A DNA stretch of 64,000 nt from Limnohabitans sp. (GCA_009693505.1 SHXD01000002.1:1-64000), one strand, 5' to 3'; positions 1 to 8,192 are shown, counted from the first letter of the stretch. A program made the numbers and translations. The notes: generated by a model from the sequence alone, not told the origin.

Positions 1-38
1 TTGCGCCAATAAAAAATACGACGGTTCATTTAATTTAA

Positions 39-66
39 TGACTCACCAAAATAGTGCGTCATGCAC
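39..66. promoter_or_regulatory. Overlapping inverted repeats in leader of the racemase gene
   Basis: TGACTCAC (39-46) and GTGCGTCA (54-61) form an imperfect inverted repeat with one mismatch, and GTGC (54-57) with GCAC (63-66) forms a second overlapping one. They lie 70-100 bases upstream of the racemase-like gene in AT-rich DNA, so an operator role is plausible. No regulator gene is adjacent and no clear -35/-10 pair could be assigned. Confidence 0.25.
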
Positions 67-137
67 TTTTTTAATTCATGACACGCGCAAAAAAATGAAC
101 TGTTAAATTTACCCTTCAAAATCGAGCACATTAACGA

Positions 138-872
138 ATGAAGAACTATTTAATTATCAATCCAAACACCAACGCATTAACTACCGAGCGATTACAAAAT
201 GTTCTCATGCCCCTAGTGCCAAAGGATATAAAAATATTGTTGACAACCGCAAGCTTTGGCGCAAATTACATTGCATGCGAGGCCAGTTACGCTGTGGCTT
301 CACATGCGTGTTTAGAAGCATGGGCGAGCCAAATCCTGGTTAACCCTGAACCCTTAGCAGGCGTTTTAATTGGTTGTTTTGGCGACCCCGCCTTATTTGC
401 TCTGCGTGAGATGTCGGCGGTGCCCGTGACGGGGCTTGCTGAGGCCTCTTTTATCCAAGCAGCACAAATAGGTCCCTTCGCTGTCGTGACGGGTGGCGAG
501 CGTTGGAAACCAATGATCCAAAGATTAGCAATCAACCTTGGATTTGGAGACCATTTGCGACACATTGAAACAGTCACTCCCAGTGGCGCAGAACTACAAG
601 CCAACCCAGAAATGGCTATTCAATGCCTTGGAGAAGCATGTCGTCAGGCCGCCAAAGATGGCGTTCGCGTCATTATTTTGGGCGGCGCAGGTTTGGCAGG
701 ATACGCCGAAAAACTTCAAAGTATTTGCCCTCTTCCGTTGATAGACAGTGCGCGCGCAGGCCTAGAAGTATTACTTGCTAACCAAGCACCCCGTGCTAAG
801 AACTTTCTAAATGGCTCATATGCACAGTGGTCAGGAATGAGCACTTCTTTGTCTCAAGTAAAAAAGATTTAA
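138..872 (+). CDS. Asp/Glu/hydantoin racemase-family protein with one catalytic Cys missing
   Basis: 244 aa, the usual length of the Asp/Glu/hydantoin racemase superfamily, starting with the typical I-N-P-N-T-N segment (residues 7-12). These cytoplasmic cofactor-free enzymes normally use two cysteines on opposite faces of the substrate for racemisation or isomerisation. The first, C80, is present in G-C-F-G-D-P. The second is normally in L-G-C-A-G and here reads L-G-G-A-G (G183, codon GGC). One-base chemistry, as in arylmalonate decarboxylases that keep a single Cys, or loss of racemase activity is therefore possible. The family assignment is firm; the substrate (hydantoin, allantoin, malonate- or maleate-like acid) cannot be read. 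No catabolic partner is immediately adjacent, and the next 400 bases are non-coding. Confidence 0.8.
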   Translation: MKNYLIINPNTNALTTERLQNVLMPLVPKDIKILLTTASFGANYIACEASYAVASHACLEAWASQILVNPEPLAGVLIGCFGDPALFALREMSAVPVTGLAEASFIQAAQIGPFAVVTGGERWKPMIQRLAINLGFGDHLRHIETVTPSGAELQANPEMAIQCLGEACRQAAKDGVRVIILGGAGLAGYAEKLQSICPLPLIDSARAGLEVLLANQAPRAKNFLNGSYAQWSGMSTSLSQVKKI

Positions 873-1278
873 AATATGCTGACCTTTTAATCCTGGTACG
901 TAGCCTATCCGATGAGCCTGCGCCATGTGTAGGAGATGATGCAGGAGCACGTTATTTTTGTAGACCACTCCGCCGAAAATTACTAAAATCTGCTGCCTAG
1001 TCGGACTAATGTGATTTGGCCAAGTGCATTGAAGCCAAGTGGAAGTTGTTTGAACGCACGACATATGATGCGATTTTCAATTCCTAGGCTGCTCGATGTA
1101 TCAAATTCAGTGTCCGCGTATGGAGTCAAACAAACGGCCTTAATTGGTTCGAGCCCCAGGCCTAGCGCCTAACTTTTTGCCGGCTAAGTGAAAGGGCTGA
1201 GTGGAAAATCTACGAAAGTACTGGAAAAATTGTCATTTACAATTTTGGTCAATTACACAAAATCAGTTTAGGATTTTC
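873..1278. other. Non-coding/decayed stretch between racemase and thioredoxin genes
   Basis: About 400 bases without a credible gene. The short open frames here have no recognisable motif. The right part (about 1147-1231) is a diverged copy of a sequence found again at 2528-2612. The rest shows no promoter, terminator or RNA that I can support. Confidence 0.5.
1147..1231 (+). repeat. Diverged 85-bp repeat, copy 1
   Basis: Aligns with about 75% identity by eye and no large gaps to 2528-2612. Shared blocks include TAGCGCCTAACTTTT, the A-A-A-A-T-C-T region followed by CGAAAGT, and CTGG-AAAATTG. The two copies flank the TlpA-like and bicupin genes in the same orientation. They may be remnants of an insertion element or of a duplicated intergenic segment. 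No open transposase frame is associated. Confidence 0.5.
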
Positions 1279-1779
1279 ATGGACCTGCGTTCTAGAAGAA
1301 ATTTAATCCAAGCTGGCGCTTTGGTGGCCTGCCTACCCTCCCTTTGTTTTTCCCAAAACAATAGCCCTGATATCGGCTCAAACATCCCATGGTCGCAGGT
1401 CAAGCTGCTCAATGACGAAGTCTTAAAGTCATCTCAACTCAAGGGTCAAGTTTTAGTGACTTACTTTTGGGCAAGTTGGTGTCCGTTTTGCGCGGTACAA
1501 ACACCTGAGATTGAAAAGCTTTCTGTGAAATACCAAAGTAAAGGCCTGTTCGTGTTGGGCGTATCTGTTGACAAAGATTTATCTGCTGCAAAGGCACATT
1601 TTCAAAAGCATCGCTACAGCTTCCCTTCAACATGGCTAGATCCACAGTTAAAGTCAGATCTCAAAAAACCACCTGCTGTTCCAGTGGTCACGGTCTACGA
1701 CAAGTCTGGTCTGATGGTGCAGCATGAAAAGGGACAGATGTTTGATGAAGATGTCCAGGCCTTGTCTCGTTGGATTTGA
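1279..1779 (+). CDS. TlpA/ResA-like thioredoxin-fold protein
   Basis: 166 aa from ATG 1279, chosen over the GTG at 1201 because AGGA lies about 8 bases upstream and translation then begins with a clean signal peptide (R-S-R-R followed by a hydrophobic stretch ending near A-C-L-P-S-L-C-F-S). The mature part is a thioredoxin-fold domain with the redox motif W-C-P-F-C (C68, C71) and a cis-proline at about P135 (P-A-V-P-V-V). It is expected to act in the periplasm, or tethered to the membrane, as a thiol-disulfide reductase, for example for cytochrome c maturation or repair. The twin-Arg-like start could mean Tat export. The bicupin gene follows after 31 bases, so the two may be co-transcribed. 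The natural partner is unknown. Confidence 0.8.
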   Translation: MDLRSRRNLIQAGALVACLPSLCFSQNNSPDIGSNIPWSQVKLLNDEVLKSSQLKGQVLVTYFWASWCPFCAVQTPEIEKLSVKYQSKGLFVLGVSVDKDLSAAKAHFQKHRYSFPSTWLDPQLKSDLKKPPAVPVVTVYDKSGLMVQHEKGQMFDEDVQALSRWI

Positions 1780-1810
1780 AAGTCTCGCCAATAACCCTTG
1801 GACATTCCGC

Positions 1811-2470
1811 ATGCGAATTAACACCGATTTATCTCAAAAATTGGCTATCAATTGTGATCAACTGCCATGGCTACCCTCTCCTCAAAAAGGAGTTGAAAGA
1901 GCCATGCTCGAGCGCGATGGTGAAGAAGTTGCTCGCGCTACCAGCCTAGTGCGATATGCGCCCAAATCCAGCTTCAGCCGCCACCAACACGATCTGGGGG
2001 AAGAATTCCTGGTACTCGAGGGCGAGTTCCAAGACGAGCATGGTCAATATTCCGCAGGCACTTACGTCAAGAATCCACCTGGTTCATCCCACACACCTTT
2101 TACAGACACAGGCTGCACCTTGTTTGTCAAACTCAGATACCTTGATCCCCTAGATGATGAGCGCGTAGTCATCAACACCCAGTCATCGAAATGGTTTGCC
2201 GGTATGGTGCCAGGTCTGACCGTCTTGCCACTGTCCTCATTTGGAACCACCAGCACGGCCTTGGTTCGATGGGCGCCGGGAACTTATTTCAACCCACACA
2301 GACATTTTGGGGGAGAAGAAATATTTGTCATTGATGGCGTGTTTGAGGATGAGCATGGACGCTATCCCACAGGGACTTGGTTGCGTAGTCCGCACATGAG
2401 CGCACACAAGCCGTTCAGCGTCGAGGGCTGCACTATTTTGGTTAAGACGGGACACTTACTAGAAGACTGA
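1811..2470 (+). CDS. Bicupin protein (two ChrR-type cupin domains)
   Basis: 219 aa from ATG 1811; an in-frame start at 1724 would overlap the upstream gene. Two tandem cupin domains of the ChrR C-terminal type are visible: the first with H58, H60, E64/E65 and H94, the second with H163, H165, E169/E170 and H199. Each contains a near-identical D/E-H-G-x-Y-x-x-G-T turn, showing an internal duplication. The N-terminal zinc-binding anti-sigma domain of ChrR is absent, so it is probably a metal-dependent enzyme or small-molecule sensor (an acetylacetone-cleaving or quercetinase-like fold) rather than an anti-sigma factor. The stop is followed by a non-coding, repeat-containing stretch. Specific function not assignable. 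Confidence 0.75.
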   Translation: MRINTDLSQKLAINCDQLPWLPSPQKGVERAMLERDGEEVARATSLVRYAPKSSFSRHQHDLGEEFLVLEGEFQDEHGQYSAGTYVKNPPGSSHTPFTDTGCTLFVKLRYLDPLDDERVVINTQSSKWFAGMVPGLTVLPLSSFGTTSTALVRWAPGTYFNPHRHFGGEEIFVIDGVFEDEHGRYPTGTWLRSPHMSAHKPFSVEGCTILVKTGHLLED

Positions 2471-2527
2471 GATTTGCTTTACTTGTTTACAACCCCAAGC
2501 GTGTCTAAGAACTTTTTCCCCAACTGA

Positions 2528-2612
2528 TTCCAGCCCCAAACGTAGCGCCTAACTTTTCGCGTGCAATGTGACTGCGCCGAGCGCAAAATCTTCGAAAGTG
2601 CTGGGAAAATTG
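2528..2612 (+). repeat. Diverged 85-bp repeat, copy 2
   Basis: Second copy of the sequence at 1147-1231 in the same orientation, about 1.38 kb away. It is followed within 50 bases by the palindromic repeat at 2657-2680, while copy 1 is not, so the two repeats are distinct units. Mobile-element ancestry is inference. Confidence 0.5.
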
Positions 2613-2656
2613 ACCTACTCCCTTCCAGCCGTAACAAATTGATTCAACACGCCATA

Positions 2657-2680
2657 GCGTCCAGATTCTGGACACCCCCT
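2657..2680 (+). repeat. Palindromic repeat GTCCAGATTCTGGAC plus ACACCCC tail, copy 1
   Basis: A 15-bp palindrome (2659-2673; 7-bp arms, one central base) preceded by GC and followed by ACACCCCC-like sequence. An almost identical unit sits at 17218-17240 in the same orientation, with A instead of T at the centre. Such palindrome-with-tail units resemble insertion-element termini or recombination sites, but no transposase or integrase is next to either copy. Confidence 0.6.
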
Positions 2681-2783
2681 ACCCGTCCAGTGCACCCCAA
2701 GCGTCCGGAACTGAACTCATGTTTAAGAATTCTGAAATACCTAGTGAAGCAGTCCGCCGTCATCAAGTGTGAGTCAAACAGGT

Positions 2784-2912
2784 TTACTTGATGACAGCCT
2801 GCCCTTTTGTAATTTCTTGGCGAGCAACTTTATGCCCAAAAGTAATCGACTCCGTTAGTACGTAATCGTCGGGTGTGATCAGTGCATCGGTTTGAAAGTT
2901 CCACAAATACTT
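2784..2912 (-). pseudogene. Relic of a SAF-domain (UxaA/altronate dehydratase family) gene
   Basis: Reading the minus strand gives 40 sense codons from about 2906 down to a TAA at 2784-2786. The peptide has the features of the SAF domain that forms the small N-terminal part of altronate/galactarate dehydratase-family proteins: D-D-Y-V-L-T-E, then F-G-H-K-V-A, then G-Q-A-V-I-K. In intact members the last motif continues V-I-K-Y-G; here TAA directly follows the Lys codon. An in-frame stop lies a few codons upstream of the recognisable part. It has no start codon or ribosome site and sits between the palindromic repeat and the ABC operon, so it is a gene fragment left by rearrangement. Confidence 0.55.
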
Positions 2913-3076
2913 ACATTTTCATTGGATGAAGATGCGACCAATACAGCTCATGGTGAACTCTTAAAAATGAAAGTCTTTAGACAAGCTTTGAAAAAGCTAT
3001 ACGGGAAAACCTTAAGTTTTAAATTCTTATCCATAGTAAGATATTTATAAATTCCATATGTTTGAGAGTTTTTATA

Positions 3077-3844
3077 GTGATTCGTTTGCGCCATTTCGCT
3101 CTTTTACTCCTGCCCTGGTTTCTGTTGATTGCTTTGTGGCAAGGCCTTGCAACCTCGGGCCTGGTAAACCAGGGCCTCATGCCTACTCCAGGCCAGGTCG
3201 CGATCAAATTTGTCGAATTGCTGTTTGGCGGTAGGCTGAGCATTGACATCCTAAAGTCGACCCAGCGTGTCACGCTGGGGGTGGCATTGGGCATTGCACT
3301 GGCGGTTCCAGTGGGATTTCTAATTGGCTGGTATAAAAGCGCTCGAACTTTTTTAGATCCGCTGATCAATTTTTTTCGAGCTCTTCCACCTATTGCACTG
3401 ATTCCTTTGGTGGTGGTGTATTTTGGAATCGACGAACCCGCAAAAGTAGTGATCCTCTTTTACGCCAGTTTTTTTGCGGGCGTGATTGTGATGTATGAAG
3501 GTGTTTCTCAGATAAGTCCCATTTACATCAAGGTGGCTCGTACCTTAGGTGCTAATGACTGGGAAATTTTTTCAAGAGTAATTCTGCCAATGACAATGCC
3601 CCACATCCTGACCTCGTTGCGGGTTGCTTTGGGCGTGGCCTGGGCAACTTTGGTGGCTTCAGAGTTGGTGGCTGCACAGCAGGGACTCGGTGCCCTTATC
3701 CAGAGCGCAGGATCTTTCTTCCAAATCGATGTGATTTACGTGGGGATTGTCTGCATCGGCGTGGTGGCCATGACGATGGACATGGCGTTGCGCACAATCA
3801 CTCGGCGCATGATCCGCTGGCAAGAGCGAGTGGAGGCCCAATGA
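3077..3844 (+). CDS. ABC transporter permease, NitT/TauT/Ssu family
   Basis: 255 aa from GTG 3077, preferred because GAGAG lies 8 bases upstream; an in-frame TTG at 3062 is the alternative. About six transmembrane segments and the cytoplasmic EAA loop (G-A-N-D-W-E-I-F with I-L-P-M) are visible. This is a typical inner-membrane subunit of the importer family that takes up nitrate, taurine, alkanesulfonates, or thiamine/pyrimidine precursors. The ATPase gene overlaps its stop by four bases (ATGA), and the periplasmic binding protein follows, giving a complete importer. With two sulfatases downstream a sulfonate or sulfate-ester substrate is attractive, but this is inference. Confidence 0.85.
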   Translation: MIRLRHFALLLLPWFLLIALWQGLATSGLVNQGLMPTPGQVAIKFVELLFGGRLSIDILKSTQRVTLGVALGIALAVPVGFLIGWYKSARTFLDPLINFFRALPPIALIPLVVVYFGIDEPAKVVILFYASFFAGVIVMYEGVSQISPIYIKVARTLGANDWEIFSRVILPMTMPHILTSLRVALGVAWATLVASELVAAQQGLGALIQSAGSFFQIDVIYVGIVCIGVVAMTMDMALRTITRRMIRWQERVEAQ

Positions 3845-4644
3845 CTGCTCCGCGAATCCAATTTGACAAGGTTTCTTTTGATTTTCAAACCGAGAATGGT
3901 CCATTGCGGGTGGTAGAAGATGTGTCGTTGGATATCAGGGAAAACGAGTTCATCTGCATCGTCGGCCCATCGGGCTGTGGCAAAACCACGATCATGAACC
4001 TCCTGGCAGGCTTTGCGAAGCCAACCAAAGGACGTCTCACTCTTGATGGCAATACTATTGAGGGCCCTGGTCGAGATCGCGGTGTTATTTTCCAAGAGTA
4101 CGGCGTTTTTCCATGGTTAACGGTGGAGCAAAATATTCTTTTCGGTTTGAGGCTCACGGCTAGCAAGACACCTGCTGCCGAAGCTGAATCTGTCTGTCGC
4201 AAGTATCTGGAGTTGATGGGGCTGACAGATTTTGCGAAAGCCTTTCCTAAAACTCTCTCAGGAGGCATGCGTCAGCGCTTGGCGATAGCACGAGCTTACG
4301 CAGCCCAACCTGAGTTCCTTTTGATGGATGAACCTTTTGGCGCACTGGACGCTCAGACGCGTTCCAAGATGCAGAACTTATTGCTGGAAGTTCTTCAGCG
4401 AGAAGGTAAGACAGTGATGATGATCACACACTCTGTGGATGAGGCGGTGTACCTTGCCACACGTATCGTTGTGGTGACTGCGCGACCTGCTCGTATCAAA
4501 GAAATCATAGAAATTCCGTTTCGACACCCTCGCAACGATAGTTTGCACGAAACGGCAGAATTCATTGCCATCAAGGCCCATGTCCGCGATCTTGTGATGG
4601 CGGAGTATGAAGTGCAGCAGCTGTTGGGTGATGCTGCTAATTAG
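3841..4644 (+). CDS. ABC transporter ATP-binding protein, NitT/TauT/Ssu family
   Basis: 267 aa nucleotide-binding subunit. Walker A G-P-S-G-C-G-K-T (42-49), Q-loop F-Q-E (84-86), signature L-S-G-G-M-R-Q-R (139-146) and Walker B F-L-L-M-D-E-P (159-165) followed by the D-loop are all intact, with a switch His in M-I-T-H-S. Its ATG overlaps the permease stop (ATGA), showing translational coupling. It would energise uptake at the cytoplasmic face. It ends with TAG, one of the intact genes showing that TAG is a normal stop codon here. Confidence 0.9.
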   Translation: MTAPRIQFDKVSFDFQTENGPLRVVEDVSLDIRENEFICIVGPSGCGKTTIMNLLAGFAKPTKGRLTLDGNTIEGPGRDRGVIFQEYGVFPWLTVEQNILFGLRLTASKTPAAEAESVCRKYLELMGLTDFAKAFPKTLSGGMRQRLAIARAYAAQPEFLLMDEPFGALDAQTRSKMQNLLLEVLQREGKTVMMITHSVDEAVYLATRIVVVTARPARIKEIIEIPFRHPRNDSLHETAEFIAIKAHVRDLVMAEYEVQQLLGDAAN

Positions 4645-4697
4645 CTTAACAGTCACTTCGTTATTCATTTTTTCATCACTATCTAAAGGAGTTTTTC

Positions 4698-5711
4698 ATG
4701 GACAAAAATTTACAACTTCGTCGCCGCAATATCGTCCTGGGCTTGGGCGCTGCAGGCTTGTCTAGCCTTGGTGCGCCGGCTATTGCGCAGCAACGTACAA
4801 AAATCCGTGTGGGTTATGTGGACACCTTGGCCGTTACGGGTCAACTGTGGACTGGCGTACATCGAGGACATTGGGCGAAAGAGGGAATTGAATTTGACCC
4901 GGTCAAATTCAATACAGGCCTGGAGCTCTTCAACGCCATGATTGGCGGAAGCTTGGACATGTTGTCCACTGGCGCAGTGATTTCCAACTTTCCCGCACGC
5001 GGGCAGGGTAAGGCTTTTTTAATCAATAACATTGAGTTTGCTACTGCTCAGCTATGGATCCGAGAAGACCAAGGGGTCAAAACATGGGCTGACCTTAAGG
5101 GGAAAAAAATCTCCACCACCTTAGGGACCACGGCTCACGTGTTTCTAGATGTAGCGTTGCGCGCTAACGGGCTGGACCCTGCAAAGGATGTTGAACTGGT
5201 CAACCAAGGGATGCCTGTGGCGGTCACCTCATTCATTTCTGGTGCCGTCCCAGCTGTGGCCTTGTGGGTGCCTTTTAATATGCAGGTGAGCCAGCGCGTA
5301 CCTGGCGCCAAAATGCTGGTGGATGCCTCGGCCTATTTCCCAAAGTCTGCGATCGTCGGCGGCTGGGCAACAAGAGCCGATTATTTTGAAAAAAATCGCT
5401 CAGTGGTTGCGCAAGTTGTACGCGGTTGGGCTGCTGCGAACGACGATTTGATCAAAAATTCGGCAACTATCTTGCCAATCATTCAGGCCAAAAACTACGA
5501 GCAAGTTCCACTGATCGAATTGCAAGAGCAGTTTAAGGCGTCAAAATATCACACAACAGCCGAATGGCAAAAGCTCTATCAGGACGGTACGGCGTTGGGC
5601 TGGTTGCAGCAAGTTACAGATTTTTATGCGCGCTTTGGCGGTATTCAGAACCCCGTCCCAGCCAAGACATATTTCGACACTTCTTTGCTATTGAACAACG
5701 TCAAGACATGA
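4698..5711 (+). CDS. ABC transporter periplasmic substrate-binding protein, NitT/TauT family
   Basis: 337 aa, preceded by AAAGGAG 6-12 bases before ATG 4698. The N-terminus carries a twin-arginine-like export signal (R-R-R-N followed by a hydrophobic stretch, A-I-A-Q cleavage region at about residue 30). The mature part begins with I-R-V-G-Y and belongs to the NMT1/SsuA-like binding-protein superfamily (W-A-K-E-G-I-E, D-L-K-G-K-K-I, G-T-T-A-H). It follows the permease and ATPase after 53 bases and supplies substrate specificity. The substrate cannot be read; aliphatic sulfonates, taurine or nitrile/pyrimidine-like molecules are the usual choices. It converges on the minus-strand sulfatase. 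Confidence 0.85.
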   Translation: MDKNLQLRRRNIVLGLGAAGLSSLGAPAIAQQRTKIRVGYVDTLAVTGQLWTGVHRGHWAKEGIEFDPVKFNTGLELFNAMIGGSLDMLSTGAVISNFPARGQGKAFLINNIEFATAQLWIREDQGVKTWADLKGKKISTTLGTTAHVFLDVALRANGLDPAKDVELVNQGMPVAVTSFISGAVPAVALWVPFNMQVSQRVPGAKMLVDASAYFPKSAIVGGWATRADYFEKNRSVVAQVVRGWAAANDDLIKNSATILPIIQAKNYEQVPLIELQEQFKASKYHTTAEWQKLYQDGTALGWLQQVTDFYARFGGIQNPVPAKTYFDTSLLLNNVKT

Positions 5712-5803
5712 TTTTTGGCATGCCAGCCCTTGCTGACTGGGCCCCGCGGTTGAGGCCACGAATTCAGTCAGTGAAGACAACTTACGGCATCATTCTTTAG
5801 GCG

Positions 5804-7348
5804 TTAGACGCGCAAAGACTTGGCAGGCACAGTTAAATCCAAGCGCAAAAAGGCTTCTGGAGGCGCGTCATTTTTTTCCATCAGGTTGCCAATCTGCGAC
5901 AGCAAGCGCGCCTCCACTGCCGCGTCCCGGATGGGTTGCAACTGGGCTGGATCGGAAGCCAGATCAAATAGCACCGTAGTGGTGTCCTCGTAGCCGCTTC
6001 CCTGCCCCGTGTGACCCACCGGCTGGCCCTTTGCATTGCGCCGCGCCGGTACTTTGAGAAGAGGAACCCCTTGAGTAAAGTTAAAACCGCGCGCCAGCTC
6101 GGCCTGGGCCAGGTCGGCCACGGCAAACATGGACTTAAGGTGCATAGGCATCAAGGTGTATTCGTACAAATCCTGACGCGTCATGTCCTGCGGGTAGCGG
6201 AAATATGTGTAGCGCCCGTCGGTGATATTGGTGGCCGCACCAAACATGCCGTAAATAGCTGCTTCACGCAGCGGCATGTCTTGCGCCAGCAAAGGCATGA
6301 GGGAATGGCCCTCGACCGTGGCTGGCGGCTTCATGCCGTGCAAATCCAGCAAGGTGGGCATCAAGTCGGTGGTTTGGGTTAATGCCTGGCGGCGCTGGCC
6401 GGCTTCGGCGGCAAAAGCCGGATGCGCAATCACTAGAGGGATATGCGCAATTTCATTAAAAAATGGCATGCGGTTTTTGCCCCACCAGTCATGCTCGGAC
6501 AGCAAAAAACCATGGTCAGTGCTCAGGATGACAGTGGTGTCCTTCCACATATCGTGGCGATCCATATAGTCGAGCAATCGGCCAAAGTATTCGTCGCACA
6601 TGCTGAGTAAGGCGGCATAGTTAGCGCGCAATTCCTGTACTTCTAAGGCGGTTTCCTCATGACGCTTGTAGCGCGGCCAGTCCAGAATCGGGCCTGTGTA
6701 ACCGGTGGGATAGCGCTCGCGGAAACGCGCGGGGGCAGCAAACGGCTCATGCGGATCAAAGCATTCCAGATGCAGCAACCAGTTGTCTGCATCGCGGTTG
6801 GCATCCAGAAAATCAAAACCGGCCTTGAAGGTGCGCGGGCAGCAATAGTCGGCCTCGTTTTTCATGTACTCGCGGTTCACCATGGTTTGCAAGCGACCAT
6901 CATTCGGACCTTCGGGCTGCTGCATGGGGTGGTACATCTGCTTAAAGCGCTCTAAAGGCGGTTGCACCATGGCCTTCCATTTGTCCCATTCTTGCCCGCG
7001 TATGAATTCCCAGGACGAATAACGGTTGTGGTAAGTGGCACCACCGTCCTCCCAGTAGTGGTAGTGGTCCGAAATCAGGTGGGTGTAAGTGCCTTGGGTG
7101 CGAAGCAGTTCGGAGAAGGACTGGTCAAAAGGCTCGAGTGCACCCCAACTGCGGTGCAAGAAATTCAGGCGCCCAGTATGCAGATCTCGCCGGGCCGGCA
7201 TGCATGGCAGGCTACCCACATAGTGATTGTCAAATGTCACTGCACGCTGCGCAAAGCGTTTGAACTGCGGCGTGGCCACGGCACTGCCTCCATAGCACTC
7301 CAAGGCGTTACGCACCAGAGAGTCAAACAGAACAAATATCGTCTTCAT
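5804..7348 (-). CDS. Sulfatase (formylglycine-dependent arylsulfatase family)
   Basis: 514 aa from the ATG at 7348 (M-K-T-I-F); longer readings run into the divergent GntR promoter region. The modification motif C49-M-P-A-R in L-P-C-M-P-A-R-R fits the C-x-P-x-R rule with Ala in the usual Ser position, a variant found in phosphonate monoester hydrolase-like sulfatases. Metal ligands are visible as D9 in the first strand (F-D-S) and as S-T-D-H-G in the C-terminal half. No signal peptide is evident, so a cytoplasmic location is likely, hydrolysing an imported sulfate ester. It is divergent from a GntR regulator and close to a second sulfatase. Confidence 0.85.
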   Translation of the reverse strand: MKTIFVLFDSLVRNALECYGGSAVATPQFKRFAQRAVTFDNHYVGSLPCMPARRDLHTGRLNFLHRSWGALEPFDQSFSELLRTQGTYTHLISDHYHYWEDGGATYHNRYSSWEFIRGQEWDKWKAMVQPPLERFKQMYHPMQQPEGPNDGRLQTMVNREYMKNEADYCCPRTFKAGFDFLDANRDADNWLLHLECFDPHEPFAAPARFRERYPTGYTGPILDWPRYKRHEETALEVQELRANYAALLSMCDEYFGRLLDYMDRHDMWKDTTVILSTDHGFLLSEHDWWGKNRMPFFNEIAHIPLVIAHPAFAAEAGQRRQALTQTTDLMPTLLDLHGMKPPATVEGHSLMPLLAQDMPLREAAIYGMFGAATNITDGRYTYFRYPQDMTRQDLYEYTLMPMHLKSMFAVADLAQAELARGFNFTQGVPLLKVPARRNAKGQPVGHTGQGSGYEDTTTVLFDLASDPAQLQPIRDAAVEARLLSQIGNLMEKNDAPPEAFLRLDLTVPAKSLRV

Positions 7349-7433
7349 GCATGCCCTTGTATTGTCGGTTCTGTCCTTCGCTGCAAAGGCGAGCGCGGCG
7401 CGCACAGACGACCCGAAAAGCCATGTTACTATA

Positions 7434-7445
7434 GATAGAACTATC
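7434..7445. promoter_or_regulatory. Operator-like inverted repeat GATAG-AA-CTATC
   Basis: A perfect 5-bp inverted repeat with a 2-base centre lies 10 bases upstream of the GntR start at 7455, in the gap between the divergent sulfatase and gntR genes. GntR/HutC-type regulators commonly bind short palindromes overlapping their own promoter, so autoregulation and control of the sulfatase is a reasonable inference. Confidence 0.4.
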
Positions 7446-7454
7446 GGATTTTTA

Positions 7455-8192
7455 ATGCAGAGTTTGACCCATCCCATCTTTCCGGACAGCCCGGTGCCGC
7501 TGTATTCCCAGCTGGCAGACCTGTTGCGTCAGCGCGTGCTGCGCGGCATGTGGGGGCCGGGTTCCAAGGTACCTTCTCTAGAGGCCATGGTAGCCGAATT
7601 CAAGGTGGCGCGCGTCACCGTGCGCCAAGCTATCGACATCCTCACGCGCGAAGGCCTTTTACTGCCTCAACGCGGGCGCGGTACCTTTGTCACCGAGCAT
7701 GTGCGCACCGAACGCTCGCTCACACTTGAAACTTCTTTGCGCGGCCTGGCAGAGGCTTACCGCAACGACAAGCCCGAACTCACTTTGCTGGAAGAAGCCG
7801 GGGTGCAACCCCCGCTCACTCCAATGGACGGCAAAGCAGCACCCGCCTATCACTACATGCGCCGGGTGCATTCGCGCGACGGTCAGGCCTATTGCGCGGC
7901 GTCTATATTTATCGACCAACGGGTGTTCCGGCAGGCGCCCAAGCGCTTCCGCAAGGAAACTGTGGTGCCAGTGATGATGGACTTGCCAAAGTTGAACATC
8001 GCCGCTGCCCGCCAGACCTTGCGCATCTCGACAGCTGACGTAGAGATCGCCCACCTGATTCAGGTGCCGGTGGGATCGCCGGTAGCCGAAGTGCGCCGCA
8101 TTGTGCAATCAAGCGACGGGACCGTGCTGTACCTCGGGCAAATTACCTACCGAGGCGACTTCATCCAATTCGAAATGCAGCTAACGCTCTAA
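7455..8192 (+). CDS. GntR family transcriptional regulator (HutC/UTRA type)
   Basis: 245 aa from ATG 7455; the 36 extra residues of the longer reading are not regulator-like. The N-terminal winged helix (about 10-80) has the canonical P-L-Y-S-Q-L start, P-S-L-E-A-M recognition region and R-G-R-G-T-F wing. The C-terminal half is a UTRA ligand-binding domain, with a typical late strand V-L-Y-L-G-Q-I-T-Y-R-G-D. It is a cytoplasmic repressor/activator that probably senses the substrate of the surrounding sulfatase/Bug genes. It is divergent from sulfatase 1 and followed after 32 bases by the Bug binding protein, placing it as the local regulator. Confidence 0.85.
   Translation: MQSLTHPIFPDSPVPLYSQLADLLRQRVLRGMWGPGSKVPSLEAMVAEFKVARVTVRQAIDILTREGLLLPQRGRGTFVTEHVRTERSLTLETSLRGLAEAYRNDKPELTLLEEAGVQPPLTPMDGKAAPAYHYMRRVHSRDGQAYCAASIFIDQRVFRQAPKRFRKETVVPVMMDLPKLNIAAARQTLRISTADVEIAHLIQVPVGSPVAEVRRIVQSSDGTVLYLGQITYRGDFIQFEMQLTL

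Noticed and set aside
831-1064. A 77-codon minus-strand open frame after the racemase gene
   Set aside because: Low-complexity His/Leu-rich translation, overlap with the racemase end, and no ribosome site.
2561-2791. A 76-codon open frame over the palindromic repeat, considered as a transposase piece
   Set aside because: The translation has no transposase motif and the frame is interrupted by repeats; treated as non-coding.
7347-7454. A longer N-terminus for the GntR regulator and for sulfatase 1 overlapping each other
   Set aside because: The extra residues of both readings lack family similarity and would place each start inside the other's promoter region.
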